Assembly (NCBI GenBank): GCA_020199905.1
Contig: JAIVJS010000073.1
Coordinates: forward strand, 1-64,000
Source of the DNA: Acidobacteriota bacterium
GTDB taxonomy: Bacteria; Acidobacteriota; Thermoanaerobaculia; UBA5066; Gp7-AA6
Direction of reading: 5' to 3'
Length of the DNA: 64,000 nucleotides
In this document: in pieces, positions 25,901-34,629 of the stretch
Layout: every line of letters starts with the position of its first letter
Position numbering within the stretch: position 1 is the stretch's first letter
Program-made: the position numbers and the translations under genes
The notes under the pieces: generated by a model
The model's input: the letters and a program-made list of their open reading frames with translations, nothing else
What the model was told of the DNA's origin: nothing
The model's database searches: none

Positions 25901-27427
25901 GTGGAGACGCTCCGGATCGGGCTTCCGACCCTTCTGCTGATCGTCGTATACCTCGCCGGGATCAACGTTCTCGGCGCCTGGATCGGGCGGGGGCAGAAGG
26001 ATGCGCGCGAATATTTTCTCGGCAGTCACGCGATGCCCTGGTGGGCGGTGATGGGATCGATCGTGGCGACGGAGACCTCCGCGCTGACGTTTCTCTCCGT
26101 CCCCGGGGACGCATACCGCACCGGGTTTCTCTTCCTGCAGCTCGTCTTCGGATACGTCGTCGGACGGATCGCGATCTCGTTCATCCTGCTCCCGAGCTAC
26201 TTCCAGGGCGAGCTCTCGACCGCCTACGCGCTGCTCGAGAAGCGGTTCGGCGCGGTGGCGCGCAGGTTCACGTCGACGCTCTTCATGTTCACCCGCGTGC
26301 TGGCCGCCTCCGTGCGACTCGCGGTACCCGCGATCCCGATCGCCCTCCTCGTCGGCGTTCCCGTCTGGTGCGCCGTTCTCGCCCTCGCCGGCGCGACCGC
26401 GCTCTACACCTTTCTGGGCGGCATCAAGGCGGTCATCTGGATCGACCTCATCCAGGTGTTCATCTACATCTCGGGCGCCGTCCTGGCCCTCTGGTTTCTC
26501 GTGGCCGGATCACCCGGCGGTCTGCACGGAATTCTCTCGTTTGCCTCCGCGTCCGGTCACCCCGCCCGCCTCTTCGACTTTCACCTCGACTTCTCGAAGC
26601 CCTACACCTTCTGGGCGGGCCTGCTCGGCGGCGCCTTCCTGACGATGGCGAGCCACGGCGCCGATCAGCTCATCGTTCAGCGGCTGCTGGCCTGCCGCAC
26701 CCTGAAGGACGCCCAGCGGGCGTTGATCGGAAGCGGGTTCCTCGTGCTCGTCCAGATGACCCTCTTCGTCACGATCGGAGTCGGTCTCTTCTCCTTCTTC
26801 CACGGCCGGCCGATCTCCCCCGGCCTCTCCGGAGCCTCGGGGTTCGGCTCTCCGGACGAGGTTTTTCCCACGTACATCGTCCGGCATCTCCCGCCTCTTC
26901 TCTCCGCCTACCTGGTCGCGGGCATGTTCTCGGCCGCCATGTGCTCGGAGTCTTCCGCGTTGAACTCGCTCGCCTCCGCGCTGGCCAACGACATCGTCGG
27001 GCCCCTCGCGGGCCCTCAGGCGCTCGAAGGCCGAAGGGGCTTGAAGCTCGGGCGGTCGCTGACTCTCTTCTGGACGGTCGCGCTCGCGCTTCTGGCGATC
27101 GGTTTCTCGCGTCTCGCCCAGTCGCAGCCCGCGGTCCAGGTCGCGCTCGGGCTTCTGAGCGTGACGGCGGGAGGCCTCCTGGGCGCTTTCCTGCTGGCCC
27201 TCTTCGCCCGCCGCGCGCGGCAGGCCGACGTGCTGTGGGCAATCGGCTGCTCGGCGGCGGCGATGATGTCGCTCTGGCTGGGGTCGCGCGGCTGGATCGA
27301 CTGGCCCTTTGCCCGGCAGATCGCCTGGCCCTGGTACTCCCTCCTGGGCTCGGCTCTGGCGGTGGGGCTGGGGATGCTGTTGTCCTTGCGCCACCCGGCG
27401 GGCGCCGGCAGGAGCTCTCGACGTTGA
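25901..27427 (+). CDS. SSS-family sodium:solute symporter
   Basis: A 508-residue inner-membrane transporter with 13 predicted helices. Start GTG 25901, five bp after the 15-bp repeats. Helix 1 is followed by GRGQKDAREYFLGSHAMPWW, and the helix 2 region reads GSIVATETSALTFLSVPGDA, the SSS Na-site/substrate block. Other signatures are YTFLGGIKAVIWIDLIQVFI (~168-187) and TMASHGADQLIVQRLLACR (~247-265). It should import a sugar, amino acid or carboxylate using the sodium gradient; the FLGSHAMPWW type is commonest in sugar/sialic-acid-like members, but the substrate cannot be assigned. It is convergent with the TolC gene. Confidence 0.92.
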   Translation: METLRIGLPTLLLIVVYLAGINVLGAWIGRGQKDAREYFLGSHAMPWWAVMGSIVATETSALTFLSVPGDAYRTGFLFLQLVFGYVVGRIAISFILLPSYFQGELSTAYALLEKRFGAVARRFTSTLFMFTRVLAASVRLAVPAIPIALLVGVPVWCAVLALAGATALYTFLGGIKAVIWIDLIQVFIYISGAVLALWFLVAGSPGGLHGILSFASASGHPARLFDFHLDFSKPYTFWAGLLGGAFLTMASHGADQLIVQRLLACRTLKDAQRALIGSGFLVLVQMTLFVTIGVGLFSFFHGRPISPGLSGASGFGSPDEVFPTYIVRHLPPLLSAYLVAGMFSAAMCSESSALNSLASALANDIVGPLAGPQALEGRRGLKLGRSLTLFWTVALALLAIGFSRLAQSQPAVQVALGLLSVTAGGLLGAFLLALFARRARQADVLWAIGCSAAAMMSLWLGSRGWIDWPFARQIAWPWYSLLGSALAVGLGMLLSLRHPAGAGRSSRR

Positions 27428-27469
27428 GCGTGTGATCGCTCGGGTTACGGCTGCCGGCGCGAGCCCGCA

Positions 27470-28801
27470 TCAGCGAGCTCGGCCCGACCCCCGGGGGGCG
27501 ACCAGGCTCGAAACGAGCTCGCCCCGGGACGCGAGCAGCGACACCTGCGCCGCCAGCACGGCCTGGGACGCATTCGCGACCTCCTCGCGCGCGCGGATGA
27601 GAGCCAGGTCGGCGAGCTCGGCGCCGTCGGCATCTCCGCGGCCTTCCGCCGCGAGGGCCGACCCGATTCGCGCTCGTTCCCGGGCGACCGCCTCCGCGCT
27701 CCGGGCGACCGCTTCCTGAGACGCCGCCCGCGCGAGATCTGCCTCGCCCCGACGGATCGCGAGGTCGACCTCCCGCGCGCGGCCCCGCAGCGACGCCTCG
27801 GCGCGCGCGACGCGTGCCCTCGCTTCCGCCGCCATTCCCTCCGTGCGGCCGCTCGACCAGAGAGGAATCGAGATGGACACCCCGACGGAAAAGTCGTTCT
27901 CCCGGAAGCGGCGGAAGTAGTCGTCGAAATGGTTGTACTTCGCGAGCCGCAGGTACTGCGCCTCAGCCTGGACCGTCGGCTGAAGTCTCTTCGATCGCGC
28001 CGCAGCCGCGGCACGCAGCGACTGGATCTCTCGCTCGAGGGAAAGCGTCTCCGGATCCGCGGCTCGGGCGGTGGTTTCGCCGTTTCCGGAACCAGGAGGC
28101 GGCATGGAGCCCAGAGCGTCTTCGGCAAGTGTCAGCGTCTTCCCGGAGGGCCAGTCCAGCAGCCCCTTCAACTCGAACTCGTCGAGCTCCCGGGCGAGGG
28201 TCCGGTCCAGGAGCCGCTGTTTCGCCCGCGCCACTTCCACATAGGCCGCATCGGAGTCGACCGGCGTCGCGCGCCCCTCGGCGGCCAGCGAAGACGCCCG
28301 GCGAGCCATCGCTTCCCGCGCCTCGAGCGCGCGGCGGGCGCCCGCGAGAAGGGTCCCGTCCGCGACCACCCGCCCGTACGCGAGGATGACGGCGCGGGCG
28401 GTCTCGGATTGCGCACGCTCCAGCGCGGATTGCCGCTCCTCCGCGGCCGCCCGCGCCGTCCAGAGTCCGGCCTTGAGCGACGGGTCATAGATCGGCTGCC
28501 TGACCGAGACGTTGACGACGGAAGGCACCTGGCCCGCGACGATGACGGGCAGGCCGGAGGAGTAGCCGGGATTCGTCGCCACGAACGCCTCGAGCCCGGA
28601 GCGGGATCGCGCCAGTCCGGCCGAGGCCCCGGCGAGGTCCGATTCCGCCTGCGCGACGGCCACCTCCGGCGCGCGCGCGAGCGCCATCTCGACAGCGCGC
28701 GGGAGTGTCAGCGGTTCGGGGGTGGTCTGCGCGTGCGCGCCGGCCGCCAGCGGGAAAACGAGGAGCGCGAGAAGGCAGGGCAGAAAGCGGCGGTCACTCA
28801 T
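27470..28801 (-). CDS. TolC-family outer-membrane efflux protein
   Basis: 443 residues with a signal peptide (LLALLVFPLAAGAHAQT, 8-25) and the two-fold repeat of TolC: LPRAVEMALARAPEVAVAQA (~36-55) and VAQAESDLAGASAGLARSRS, then the long coiled-coil half repeated after ~240. It forms the trimeric outer-membrane duct of a tripartite exporter. Its start overlaps the MacB-like permease stop by 8 bp, and it is the last gene of the 13-gene minus-strand operon. Together with the HlyD adaptor and permease it should carry a product, perhaps of this operon, out of the cell. Confidence 0.9.
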   Translation of the reverse strand: MSDRRFLPCLLALLVFPLAAGAHAQTTPEPLTLPRAVEMALARAPEVAVAQAESDLAGASAGLARSRSGLEAFVATNPGYSSGLPVIVAGQVPSVVNVSVRQPIYDPSLKAGLWTARAAAEERQSALERAQSETARAVILAYGRVVADGTLLAGARRALEAREAMARRASSLAAEGRATPVDSDAAYVEVARAKQRLLDRTLARELDEFELKGLLDWPSGKTLTLAEDALGSMPPPGSGNGETTARAADPETLSLEREIQSLRAAAAARSKRLQPTVQAEAQYLRLAKYNHFDDYFRRFRENDFSVGVSISIPLWSSGRTEGMAAEARARVARAEASLRGRAREVDLAIRRGEADLARAASQEAVARSAEAVARERARIGSALAAEGRGDADGAELADLALIRAREEVANASQAVLAAQVSLLASRGELVSSLVAPRGSGRAR

Positions 28802-30050
28802 ATCGCAGGGCCTCCGTAGGATTCATGTTCGCGGCTCGTGAAGCGGGAACGACTCCGAAAAGAACGGCGACGGCGCACGAAAAGATGAAAGCGAGGGCGA
28901 CGGAAAGGCCGGAGATCCGGACGTCCACTTCCGGGACGAGCAGACCCGCGAGCAGCGGCAGCGCGACGCCTACCAGAACGCCGAGAAGAGACCCGACCGC
29001 TCCCAGGATGAGCGCCTCCGTCAGGAATTGCCGGAGGATGTCCCGCCGGCGCGCCCCCACGGACATGCGCACGCCGATCTCACGGGTCCTCTGCTCGACG
29101 GAGGCCAGCAGAATGTTCATGATCCCCACGCCGCCGACCACGACCGACACCGCGGCGGCCAGCACGAACACGGCGATCAGGCCGACGGAGATCGTGCGCG
29201 CGAGATTCACGACCGTCGTCATGCTCTCGACCTCGTACACCGCGCCCGTGCGGTGCCGTTCCTTCAGGAGCGCCTCGACCGCCGCCACCGCCGAGGGAAG
29301 CGCCGTGAAGTCGCGAACCTCCGCGAAAATGGTCTTCACCTCCCTGAGCGGTGTGAAAGACCAGACAACCGTGATCGGGACGAGGATGGTTTCCGGAACG
29401 ACGTCCCCGCGACCGAGAGTGTCGACGGGCTCTTCAAAGACGCCGATGACCTGAAACGTGGCGCCGAGCGTTCGAATGGTTTTTCCGTCGGGAGGCTCGT
29501 CGCCAAACTGGCGTCTGTAGAGGTCGCGATTCACGACGCACACGCGGCCCCGACTCTGAACGTCGTCCTCGTCGATGAGGCGGCCCTTGAGAATCCGCGT
29601 GTTCTTGCGGACCGCGCCATAGTTCGCCATCACGCCGATCACGGTCAGCGTCTTGACCTGAGACTGAACCGTGACGCTGCCGCGGAGCACGAGGACCCCG
29701 GTGACTCCGGAAAAGAGATCCTTTCGCGCCACGACCGCGTTCACGTCCGCCTCGGTCAGCACGTCGTCCAGCGCGCGCGCGCTTCCCGCCGCCACGGTCC
29801 CGCGGTAATTCGCCCAGAGGAGATTGGAGCCCACGCCCTCGATCTGCCGCATGACGAACGCCCGGCCCGTGATGCCGAGAGCGACGATCAGGATGATGGC
29901 GGCGGTTCCGACGACGAGGCCCGTCAGAGTCAGCGCCGTCTGGACCGGATGCGTCCGGAACCTCCGAAGCGCGGTCTCCAACGCCTCCCCCGAAAGAAGC
30001 GCCACGTTCGTTCTACCGGCTCGTCCCGGCCGCCGAGACGCGCTCGCCAT
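28794..30050 (-). CDS. MacB-like ABC transporter permease (FtsX/MacB_PCD)
   Basis: 418 residues. An N-terminal helix (~41-62, LTLTGLVVGTAAIILIVALG) is followed by a ~220-residue periplasmic MacB_PCD domain, then three C-terminal helices with VGGVGIMNILLASVEQRTRE and IGVRMSVGARRRDILRQFL, the FtsX signature. No nucleotide-binding domain is fused and no ATPase gene is in the operon, so the energy source must come from elsewhere. ATG 30050 overlaps the adaptor gene by 38 bp; GTG 30005, just after the adaptor stop, is an alternative that removes a basic, low-similarity start. Mechanotransmission across the periplasm is the family role. Confidence 0.88.
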   Translation of the reverse strand: MASASRRPGRAGRTNVALLSGEALETALRRFRTHPVQTALTLTGLVVGTAAIILIVALGITGRAFVMRQIEGVGSNLLWANYRGTVAAGSARALDDVLTEADVNAVVARKDLFSGVTGVLVLRGSVTVQSQVKTLTVIGVMANYGAVRKNTRILKGRLIDEDDVQSRGRVCVVNRDLYRRQFGDEPPDGKTIRTLGATFQVIGVFEEPVDTLGRGDVVPETILVPITVVWSFTPLREVKTIFAEVRDFTALPSAVAAVEALLKERHRTGAVYEVESMTTVVNLARTISVGLIAVFVLAAAVSVVVGGVGIMNILLASVEQRTREIGVRMSVGARRRDILRQFLTEALILGAVGSLLGVLVGVALPLLAGLLVPEVDVRISGLSVALAFIFSCAVAVLFGVVPASRAANMNPTEALRYE

Positions 30051-31023
30051 CGGAAAGCGGCACGATGATCTGCACGTTGACCGCGGCGTTGGGCGGAAGA
30101 GAGAGCGCGGGGTCCGAGATCTCGCCGATCACCTCCCCGACCTGCCGCCCCCCGGCTTCCGTGACTCCCGAAGGGACCGAACGAACCGTGCCTCCCCAGC
30201 GCTTGTCGGGCAGACCGTCGAACGTCACGATCATCCGCTGCCCCGTCGACACCCGGGGAAGGTCCGCCTGGTCGACGCGCGCTCGGACGCGCAGATGCTG
30301 CGGATCCGCCACACTCGCGACGAGCTGACCGGCGGCGACGGATTCGCCCACCTTGCGGGGTAGGCCGTACACGATTCCGTCCGCCGGCGCTCGGAGAGTC
30401 AGAGCGGCGACGCGCCTCTCCAGCTCGCGGGCGGAGACGTCGGCGAGGCGAAGGCGAGAAGCGTGGCCGGCCGATCGATCTCCGACAGACTCCAGCCGGG
30501 CCCGCGCCTGCCGGACGCGATCCTGCGATTGGCGAAACGCGAGCTCGTCCGCGTCGCGGGTCGCCCGGGGAATCGCCGATTGAGCGAGGAGGCGGAGGTC
30601 CGATTCGAAAACGCCCCGAAGATGCTCGGACTCCCGCCGCGCCGAATCGAGCTCGGCTGCCACACGAGAACGCTCTTCCGCCAGCCCGACGGCCCCCGAG
30701 CGGGCTGCCAGGGCCGACTGCGAGAGGTCGGGCTCGGAGAGCCGGACGAGAGGCGTCCCGCGCGTCACACGCTGGCCCTCGGCGACGCCGATTTCGCGGA
30801 CGGTCGCGTTGGCGGGCGCACGAAGCTCCCCTCCGGGCGGAGGCTCGAGGGTCCCGTCGCTCATGATCGAAACGACGAGATCGTGCGACGAGGGTTTCGC
30901 GGTCACGAGCACCGGCCGCGCGGGTCTGCGGAAGGCGACCGCGGCGCCCACGAGCAGTGAGAGGAAAACGACGGCGGCGATGACCCTCCCCCGGCGGGCC
31001 GTTCCCTGAGAGGCGTCACTCAT
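30013..31023 (-). CDS. HlyD/MacA-type periplasmic adaptor
   Basis: 336 residues: a membrane anchor at ~12-30 (VIAAVVFLSLLVGAAVAFRR), a biotinyl-lipoyl half (GGELRAPANATVREIGVAEG), a coiled-coil hairpin (~105-200, with RDADELAFRQSQDRVRQARA), the second lipoyl half (LTLRAPADGIVYGLPRKVGE) and a beta-barrel domain (VRARVDQADLPRVSTGQRMI). The order is that of membrane-fusion proteins that link MacB-type permeases to TolC. It begins 25 bp after the inositol-phosphate synthase stop, which ties the exporter to the upstream biosynthetic genes. Confidence 0.9.
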   Translation of the reverse strand: MSDASQGTARRGRVIAAVVFLSLLVGAAVAFRRPARPVLVTAKPSSHDLVVSIMSDGTLEPPPGGELRAPANATVREIGVAEGQRVTRGTPLVRLSEPDLSQSALAARSGAVGLAEERSRVAAELDSARRESEHLRGVFESDLRLLAQSAIPRATRDADELAFRQSQDRVRQARARLESVGDRSAGHASRLRLADVSARELERRVAALTLRAPADGIVYGLPRKVGESVAAGQLVASVADPQHLRVRARVDQADLPRVSTGQRMIVTFDGLPDKRWGGTVRSVPSGVTEAGGRQVGEVIGEISDPALSLPPNAAVNVQIIVPLSDGERVSAAGTSR

Positions 31024-31048
31024 GCGGGCACAGGCGCGGGCCGTGGCG

Positions 31049-32443
31049 TCATTCGGTCCCGGATTTCCGAACCGGGTGCAGGTCCTCCGCCGCGTCGGGC
31101 GTCTCTGACTCGTAGTAGTCGAGGCCCGAGTGATCCAGCACCTCCTCGCCGACGAGAATGCGCAGCGTGTTGGTCAGCTTCAAGTGCTGGATGAACAGGT
31201 CGTGCTCGGGCTTCAAATCCGGACGCGACATCGGCGACTTGAAATAGAAGGAGAGCCATTCCTGGATCCCGGAAAGTCCCGCCCGCATCGCGAGGTCCAG
31301 AAAGAGAATCAGGTCGAGAGCGACCGGTGCCGCGAGGATCGAGTCCCGGCACAGGAAATTCACCTTGATCTGCATCGGAAGGCCGAGCCAACCGACGATG
31401 TCGATGTTGTCCCAGCCCTCCTTCGCGTCTCCCCGGGGTGGGTAGTACTCGATCCGTACCTTGTGAAAATAGTCGCCGTAAAGCTCGCGGTAGATGTCGG
31501 GTTGAAGGATGGCGTCGAGAACGGAGGCCTTGCTCACCTCCTTCGTGCGGAAGGACCCGGGATCGTCCAGGACCTCGCCGTCGCGGTTTCCGAGAATGTT
31601 CGTCGAAAACCAGCCGGACAGGCCCAGCATCCTCGCCTTCAACCCGGGCGCGATGATCGTCTTCATCAGCGTCTGGCCCGTTTTGAAGTCCTTGCCGGCG
31701 ATCGGAACGCCCTTGCCGCGCGCGAGCTCGACCATCGCCGGCATGTCCACGCAGAGATTCGGCGCTCCGTTTCCGAATGGGACGCCGGCGGAAATCGCCG
31801 CGTAGGCGTACAACATCGAGGGTGAGATCTCCGGCGCATTGTTCTCCAGGCCGCGCTCGAAAGCCGCGACGGTCTCGTGGACGGCGCAAGCCCGGGCGTA
31901 AACCTCGGTCGAGCCGCACCAGAGCATGACGGCGCGGTCGAGGCCGTGCCTGGATCGAAAGTCGTCGATGTCGCGGATCAGCGCGTCTGCCAGGTGGCGC
32001 TTCGTCGCTCCCGTCTTCACGTGCCGGCCATCCAGCCGCCGTACCCACTCGCGATCGAAGACTGCCGGCCACGGAACCACCGCCTCGAGATCCGGGCGGA
32101 CGCGCTCCAGAAGCTCAGGTTCCAGAACCCCGGCCGCGAGGGCGGACTCGTACGCGTTCTCCGGGAAGATGTCCCAGGCGCCGAAGACGAGGTCGGAAAG
32201 AGTCGCGAGCGGCACCACCTCCGAGATCGGGACGAACCGGGGGTTGGACCGCTTGCCGAGGCGCAGCCGCTGCATCTGCGTCAGAGAGCCGATGGGGCGC
32301 GCCAGGCCCTTCTCAATCAGCCGCACACCCGCGATCAGCGTGGTCGACACCGCCCCGAGCCCCGGGAGCAGGACCCCGAGCTTTCCTCGCACGGGAGCGA
32401 TCGTTTTTTCGAGCTCGGGGTAGAACGACGTCTGGTCTGTCAT
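31049..32443 (-). CDS. myo-inositol-1-phosphate synthase
   Basis: NAD-dependent enzyme that isomerises glucose-6-phosphate to 1L-myo-inositol-1-phosphate, the entry to all inositol compounds. 464 residues, between the short archaeal/actinobacterial and the long eukaryotic forms. The NAD fold opens with LGVLLPGLGAVSTTLIAGV (~20-38). Family signatures are clear: VPIAGKDFKTGQTLMKTIIA (catalytic Lys region), SGWFSTNILGNRDGEVLDDP, FRTKEVSKASVLD and VRIEYYPPRGD. The start ATG 32443 overlaps the stop of the CDP-alcohol transferase (ATGA), with GGAAGGAG upstream. The neighbours suggest that the inositol phosphate feeds a phospholipid or related head group. Confidence 0.92.
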   Translation of the reverse strand: MTDQTSFYPELEKTIAPVRGKLGVLLPGLGAVSTTLIAGVRLIEKGLARPIGSLTQMQRLRLGKRSNPRFVPISEVVPLATLSDLVFGAWDIFPENAYESALAAGVLEPELLERVRPDLEAVVPWPAVFDREWVRRLDGRHVKTGATKRHLADALIRDIDDFRSRHGLDRAVMLWCGSTEVYARACAVHETVAAFERGLENNAPEISPSMLYAYAAISAGVPFGNGAPNLCVDMPAMVELARGKGVPIAGKDFKTGQTLMKTIIAPGLKARMLGLSGWFSTNILGNRDGEVLDDPGSFRTKEVSKASVLDAILQPDIYRELYGDYFHKVRIEYYPPRGDAKEGWDNIDIVGWLGLPMQIKVNFLCRDSILAAPVALDLILFLDLAMRAGLSGIQEWLSFYFKSPMSRPDLKPEHDLFIQHLKLTNTLRILVGEEVLDHSGLDYYESETPDAAEDLHPVRKSGTE

Positions 32444-33555
32444 GAGAGGCTCCTTCCGAGGCGCCGTCCGTAAACCTCGATCGCGACGAGAAAGAAAAAG
32501 AAGAGCGGCGCGCCTACGGCGGCCAGCGCCAGAAACCAGTGCGCGCGGCCGAAGGCCGAGAGCAGAATCACCAGGTAGATGAAGTCGCGCCTCGCCAGCG
32601 CGTCCGCGAGCCGGGACAGGCGAGTGGGGGCGCCCGCCGTGACGGAGGTGAACTGAGGTCCTTCGCGCACGGGAGCCATCGCGTGGCGGTACACGTACGC
32701 GGCCGAGCCGAGCGTGCCGACAATCGCGGCCGCACCGGCGACGAGCGGCCGGAGATCGCCGGCGGACCGACACCATCCGATCGCCATGCAGCCGAAGACC
32801 GCCGAGTGGACGACGTTGTCCCCCCAGAAATCGAGGACGCCACCGAGCCGCGATTCGGTGAATTTCAAACGGGCGAGTTCGCCGTCGCAGCCGTCCAGGA
32901 TCGAATGGAGAAGGAACAGCAAAGCGCCGGCGAACTGCCACGCGAGGGAGATCGACAGAAAAAACGAGGCGGCAATCAGCCCGACCGCGACGGAGATCGC
33001 CGTCATCGCGTTGGGCGTGACGGGTGTTCGCACCAGACGCTTCGTGATCGCCAGAGAGACCCGGCGTTCGAAGTGGCGGGAGAAGAAGCCCTCCGTGTCC
33101 TTGATCAGGCCCTGCAACAGCCACCGCTCCGCCGGACCGACGTCTCTTGCCGTGCGAAGCCTGAAAAGGCCCGCTCCGGCTCCGGGCGCCTCTTCGACGT
33201 CCGGCCGCTCGCGGCGCCGGCGCAGCCAATCGATGCGGGGGATCGCTCCCGAAGGGAGGACCAGTTCTCTCGCCGGCGCGGCGGGGCGCGCCTCCGTCTG
33301 TAAAGGGCCGCCGGCGGAGGATGCGCCCGTTCTGTCGCAGCCCGCAAGAGCCGGGACGATGCGGGCGGCCGTCCCGGCGAGGGCACCGGCGAGCCCCGGC
33401 GCCTCCTCGAACAGGATCTCCGAAAACCCGGCCCTCTGCGCGGCCAGGGCCACACGGCGCGCCAGCGGCAACCCGAGGATCGGCGTCGCGGAGGGGACGC
33501 CGTCCGACTCGGGAGCGAGAACGCGCAAAGCGGCCGGCATCTCCGGCCCCCTCAT
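32440..33555 (-). CDS. CDP-alcohol phosphatidyltransferase with a reduced nucleotidyltransferase-like N-terminus (IPCT-DIPPS-like)
   Basis: 371 residues from ATG 33555 (ATGA overlap with the dehydrogenase stop). Residues ~175-371 are the membrane CDP-alcohol phosphotransferase domain: LDGCDGELARLKFT (Asp221, Asp224, Arg229) and VLDFWGDNVVH (Asp242, Asp246) give the D-G-x2-A-R-x8-G-x3-D-x3-D motif, with ~5-6 helices. Residues 1-150 look like the C-terminal half of a MobA-type cytidylyltransferase (ATPILGLPLARRVALAAQRA) without its GTRL/KP motif, probably inactive. The layout resembles the bifunctional inositol-1-phosphate cytidylyltransferase/DIPP synthase of thermophiles. With inositol-phosphate synthase next to it, transfer of, or onto, inositol phosphate is the likely reaction. 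Confidence 0.82.
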   Translation of the reverse strand: MRGPEMPAALRVLAPESDGVPSATPILGLPLARRVALAAQRAGFSEILFEEAPGLAGALAGTAARIVPALAGCDRTGASSAGGPLQTEARPAAPARELVLPSGAIPRIDWLRRRRERPDVEEAPGAGAGLFRLRTARDVGPAERWLLQGLIKDTEGFFSRHFERRVSLAITKRLVRTPVTPNAMTAISVAVGLIAASFFLSISLAWQFAGALLFLLHSILDGCDGELARLKFTESRLGGVLDFWGDNVVHSAVFGCMAIGWCRSAGDLRPLVAGAAAIVGTLGSAAYVYRHAMAPVREGPQFTSVTAGAPTRLSRLADALARRDFIYLVILLSAFGRAHWFLALAAVGAPLFFFFLVAIEVYGRRLGRSLS

Positions 33556-34628
33556 CGCCCGCCACCCCTTCCGGCCGCGACTCCGGCGAGATCGCGGCCG
33601 GACGCAAAGGCCTGGATCCTCTTCCCGCCCCGCCGCGACGATTCCTGCGCGAGAAGAATCGCCTCCAGGCAGACCGCCGCTTCCGCGAGACTCGCCGAAG
33701 CGCGGCCGCGCGACATCGCGGAAACGAAGTCGTCCGCGACCCCGGCAAACCAATCCGGGTGGTGGGAGCCGTCGGACAGCGACGGGGCGTACTCGCGACG
33801 GCTCGCCTCTTCCCTTCCGGTTTCCAGCTCCAGCGACGCGCCGTCGATGCGGATCGTGCCCGCCGTGCCCTCGATCGTCACCCGGTTGCGCCTTTCCTCG
33901 CCCGCCCAGGTCAGGAAGAGACGCGCGTCTCCCCCGTCGAACGCGAGGCGGACATCTGCGGTGTCTTCGACGGGCCACCGGTGGTGCTTGCGCGTTTCGA
34001 GCCGGCCGGAGACCGACCGCAGCCGGCCGGCGAGCCACGTTGCGGCCATGTACACGGCGTGCCATCCGTGATCGACGAGAATTCCGCCTCCGGATCGCGA
34101 CGGATCGAGCCGCCAGTTCGAGGCGCCCGCCGCGGGAGCGGCCGCCGAAGGCTCGGTGCGCGTCACCTCCCAGACGACGTTTCGCACCCGGCCGATCGCG
34201 CCCTGGCGCACGAGGGCGCCGGCGCGCTCCAGGCCGGGCGCGTGCTTCCAGTTGTGCACCGAGGCGAGCACGAGACCGCGCTCCTCCGAGAGAGTCTTCA
34301 GGCGGACGAGCTCTTCGCGGTCCAGAACGAGGGGCTTTTCGCAGAGCACGTGCAGTCCGCGCTCGAGTCCCGCGAGGATGGCCGCCCCGTGCGCGTCGGG
34401 CGGCGTGCAGATGTCGAGAAAGTCGAGCGGCTCCGAGGAAAGAAGCGACTCGAGGGAATCGTGCCAGACGGCCTGCGGCAGAGCTGCGGAAACGGCCCCG
34501 CGGGCTTCCCCCCGCGCGTCGGTGGCGGCGGCGATCGCGACATCCCGCCTCGACGACCAGCCGGGGAGGTGACCTTCGAGGGCCACGTGCCCCGCACCGA
34601 TCAGAGCTCCACGCCACGTCTTCGGCAT
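33552..34628 (-). CDS. Gfo/Idh/MocA-family NAD(P)-dependent oxidoreductase
   Basis: 358 residues from ATG 34628, one base after the aminotransferase stop. The N-terminal Rossmann fold shows GALIGAGHVALEGHLPGW (~6-23), DICTPPDAHGAAILAGLERG (~74-93) and the cofactor/catalytic EKP in LHVLCEKPLVLD (~95-106). The C-terminal half is the Gfo/Idh alpha/beta domain, with a histidine in ILVDHGWHAVYMA where substrate-binding His residues lie. Family members oxidise or reduce hydroxyls of sugars and inositols (inositol 2-dehydrogenase among them). Between an aminotransferase and inositol-phosphate synthase, oxidation of a cyclitol to a ketone ready for amination is a reasonable inference. Confidence 0.88.
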   Translation of the reverse strand: MPKTWRGALIGAGHVALEGHLPGWSSRRDVAIAAATDARGEARGAVSAALPQAVWHDSLESLLSSEPLDFLDICTPPDAHGAAILAGLERGLHVLCEKPLVLDREELVRLKTLSEERGLVLASVHNWKHAPGLERAGALVRQGAIGRVRNVVWEVTRTEPSAAAPAAGASNWRLDPSRSGGGILVDHGWHAVYMAATWLAGRLRSVSGRLETRKHHRWPVEDTADVRLAFDGGDARLFLTWAGEERRNRVTIEGTAGTIRIDGASLELETGREEASRREYAPSLSDGSHHPDWFAGVADDFVSAMSRGRASASLAEAAVCLEAILLAQESSRRGGKRIQAFASGRDLAGVAAGRGGGR

Positions 34629-34629
34629 T

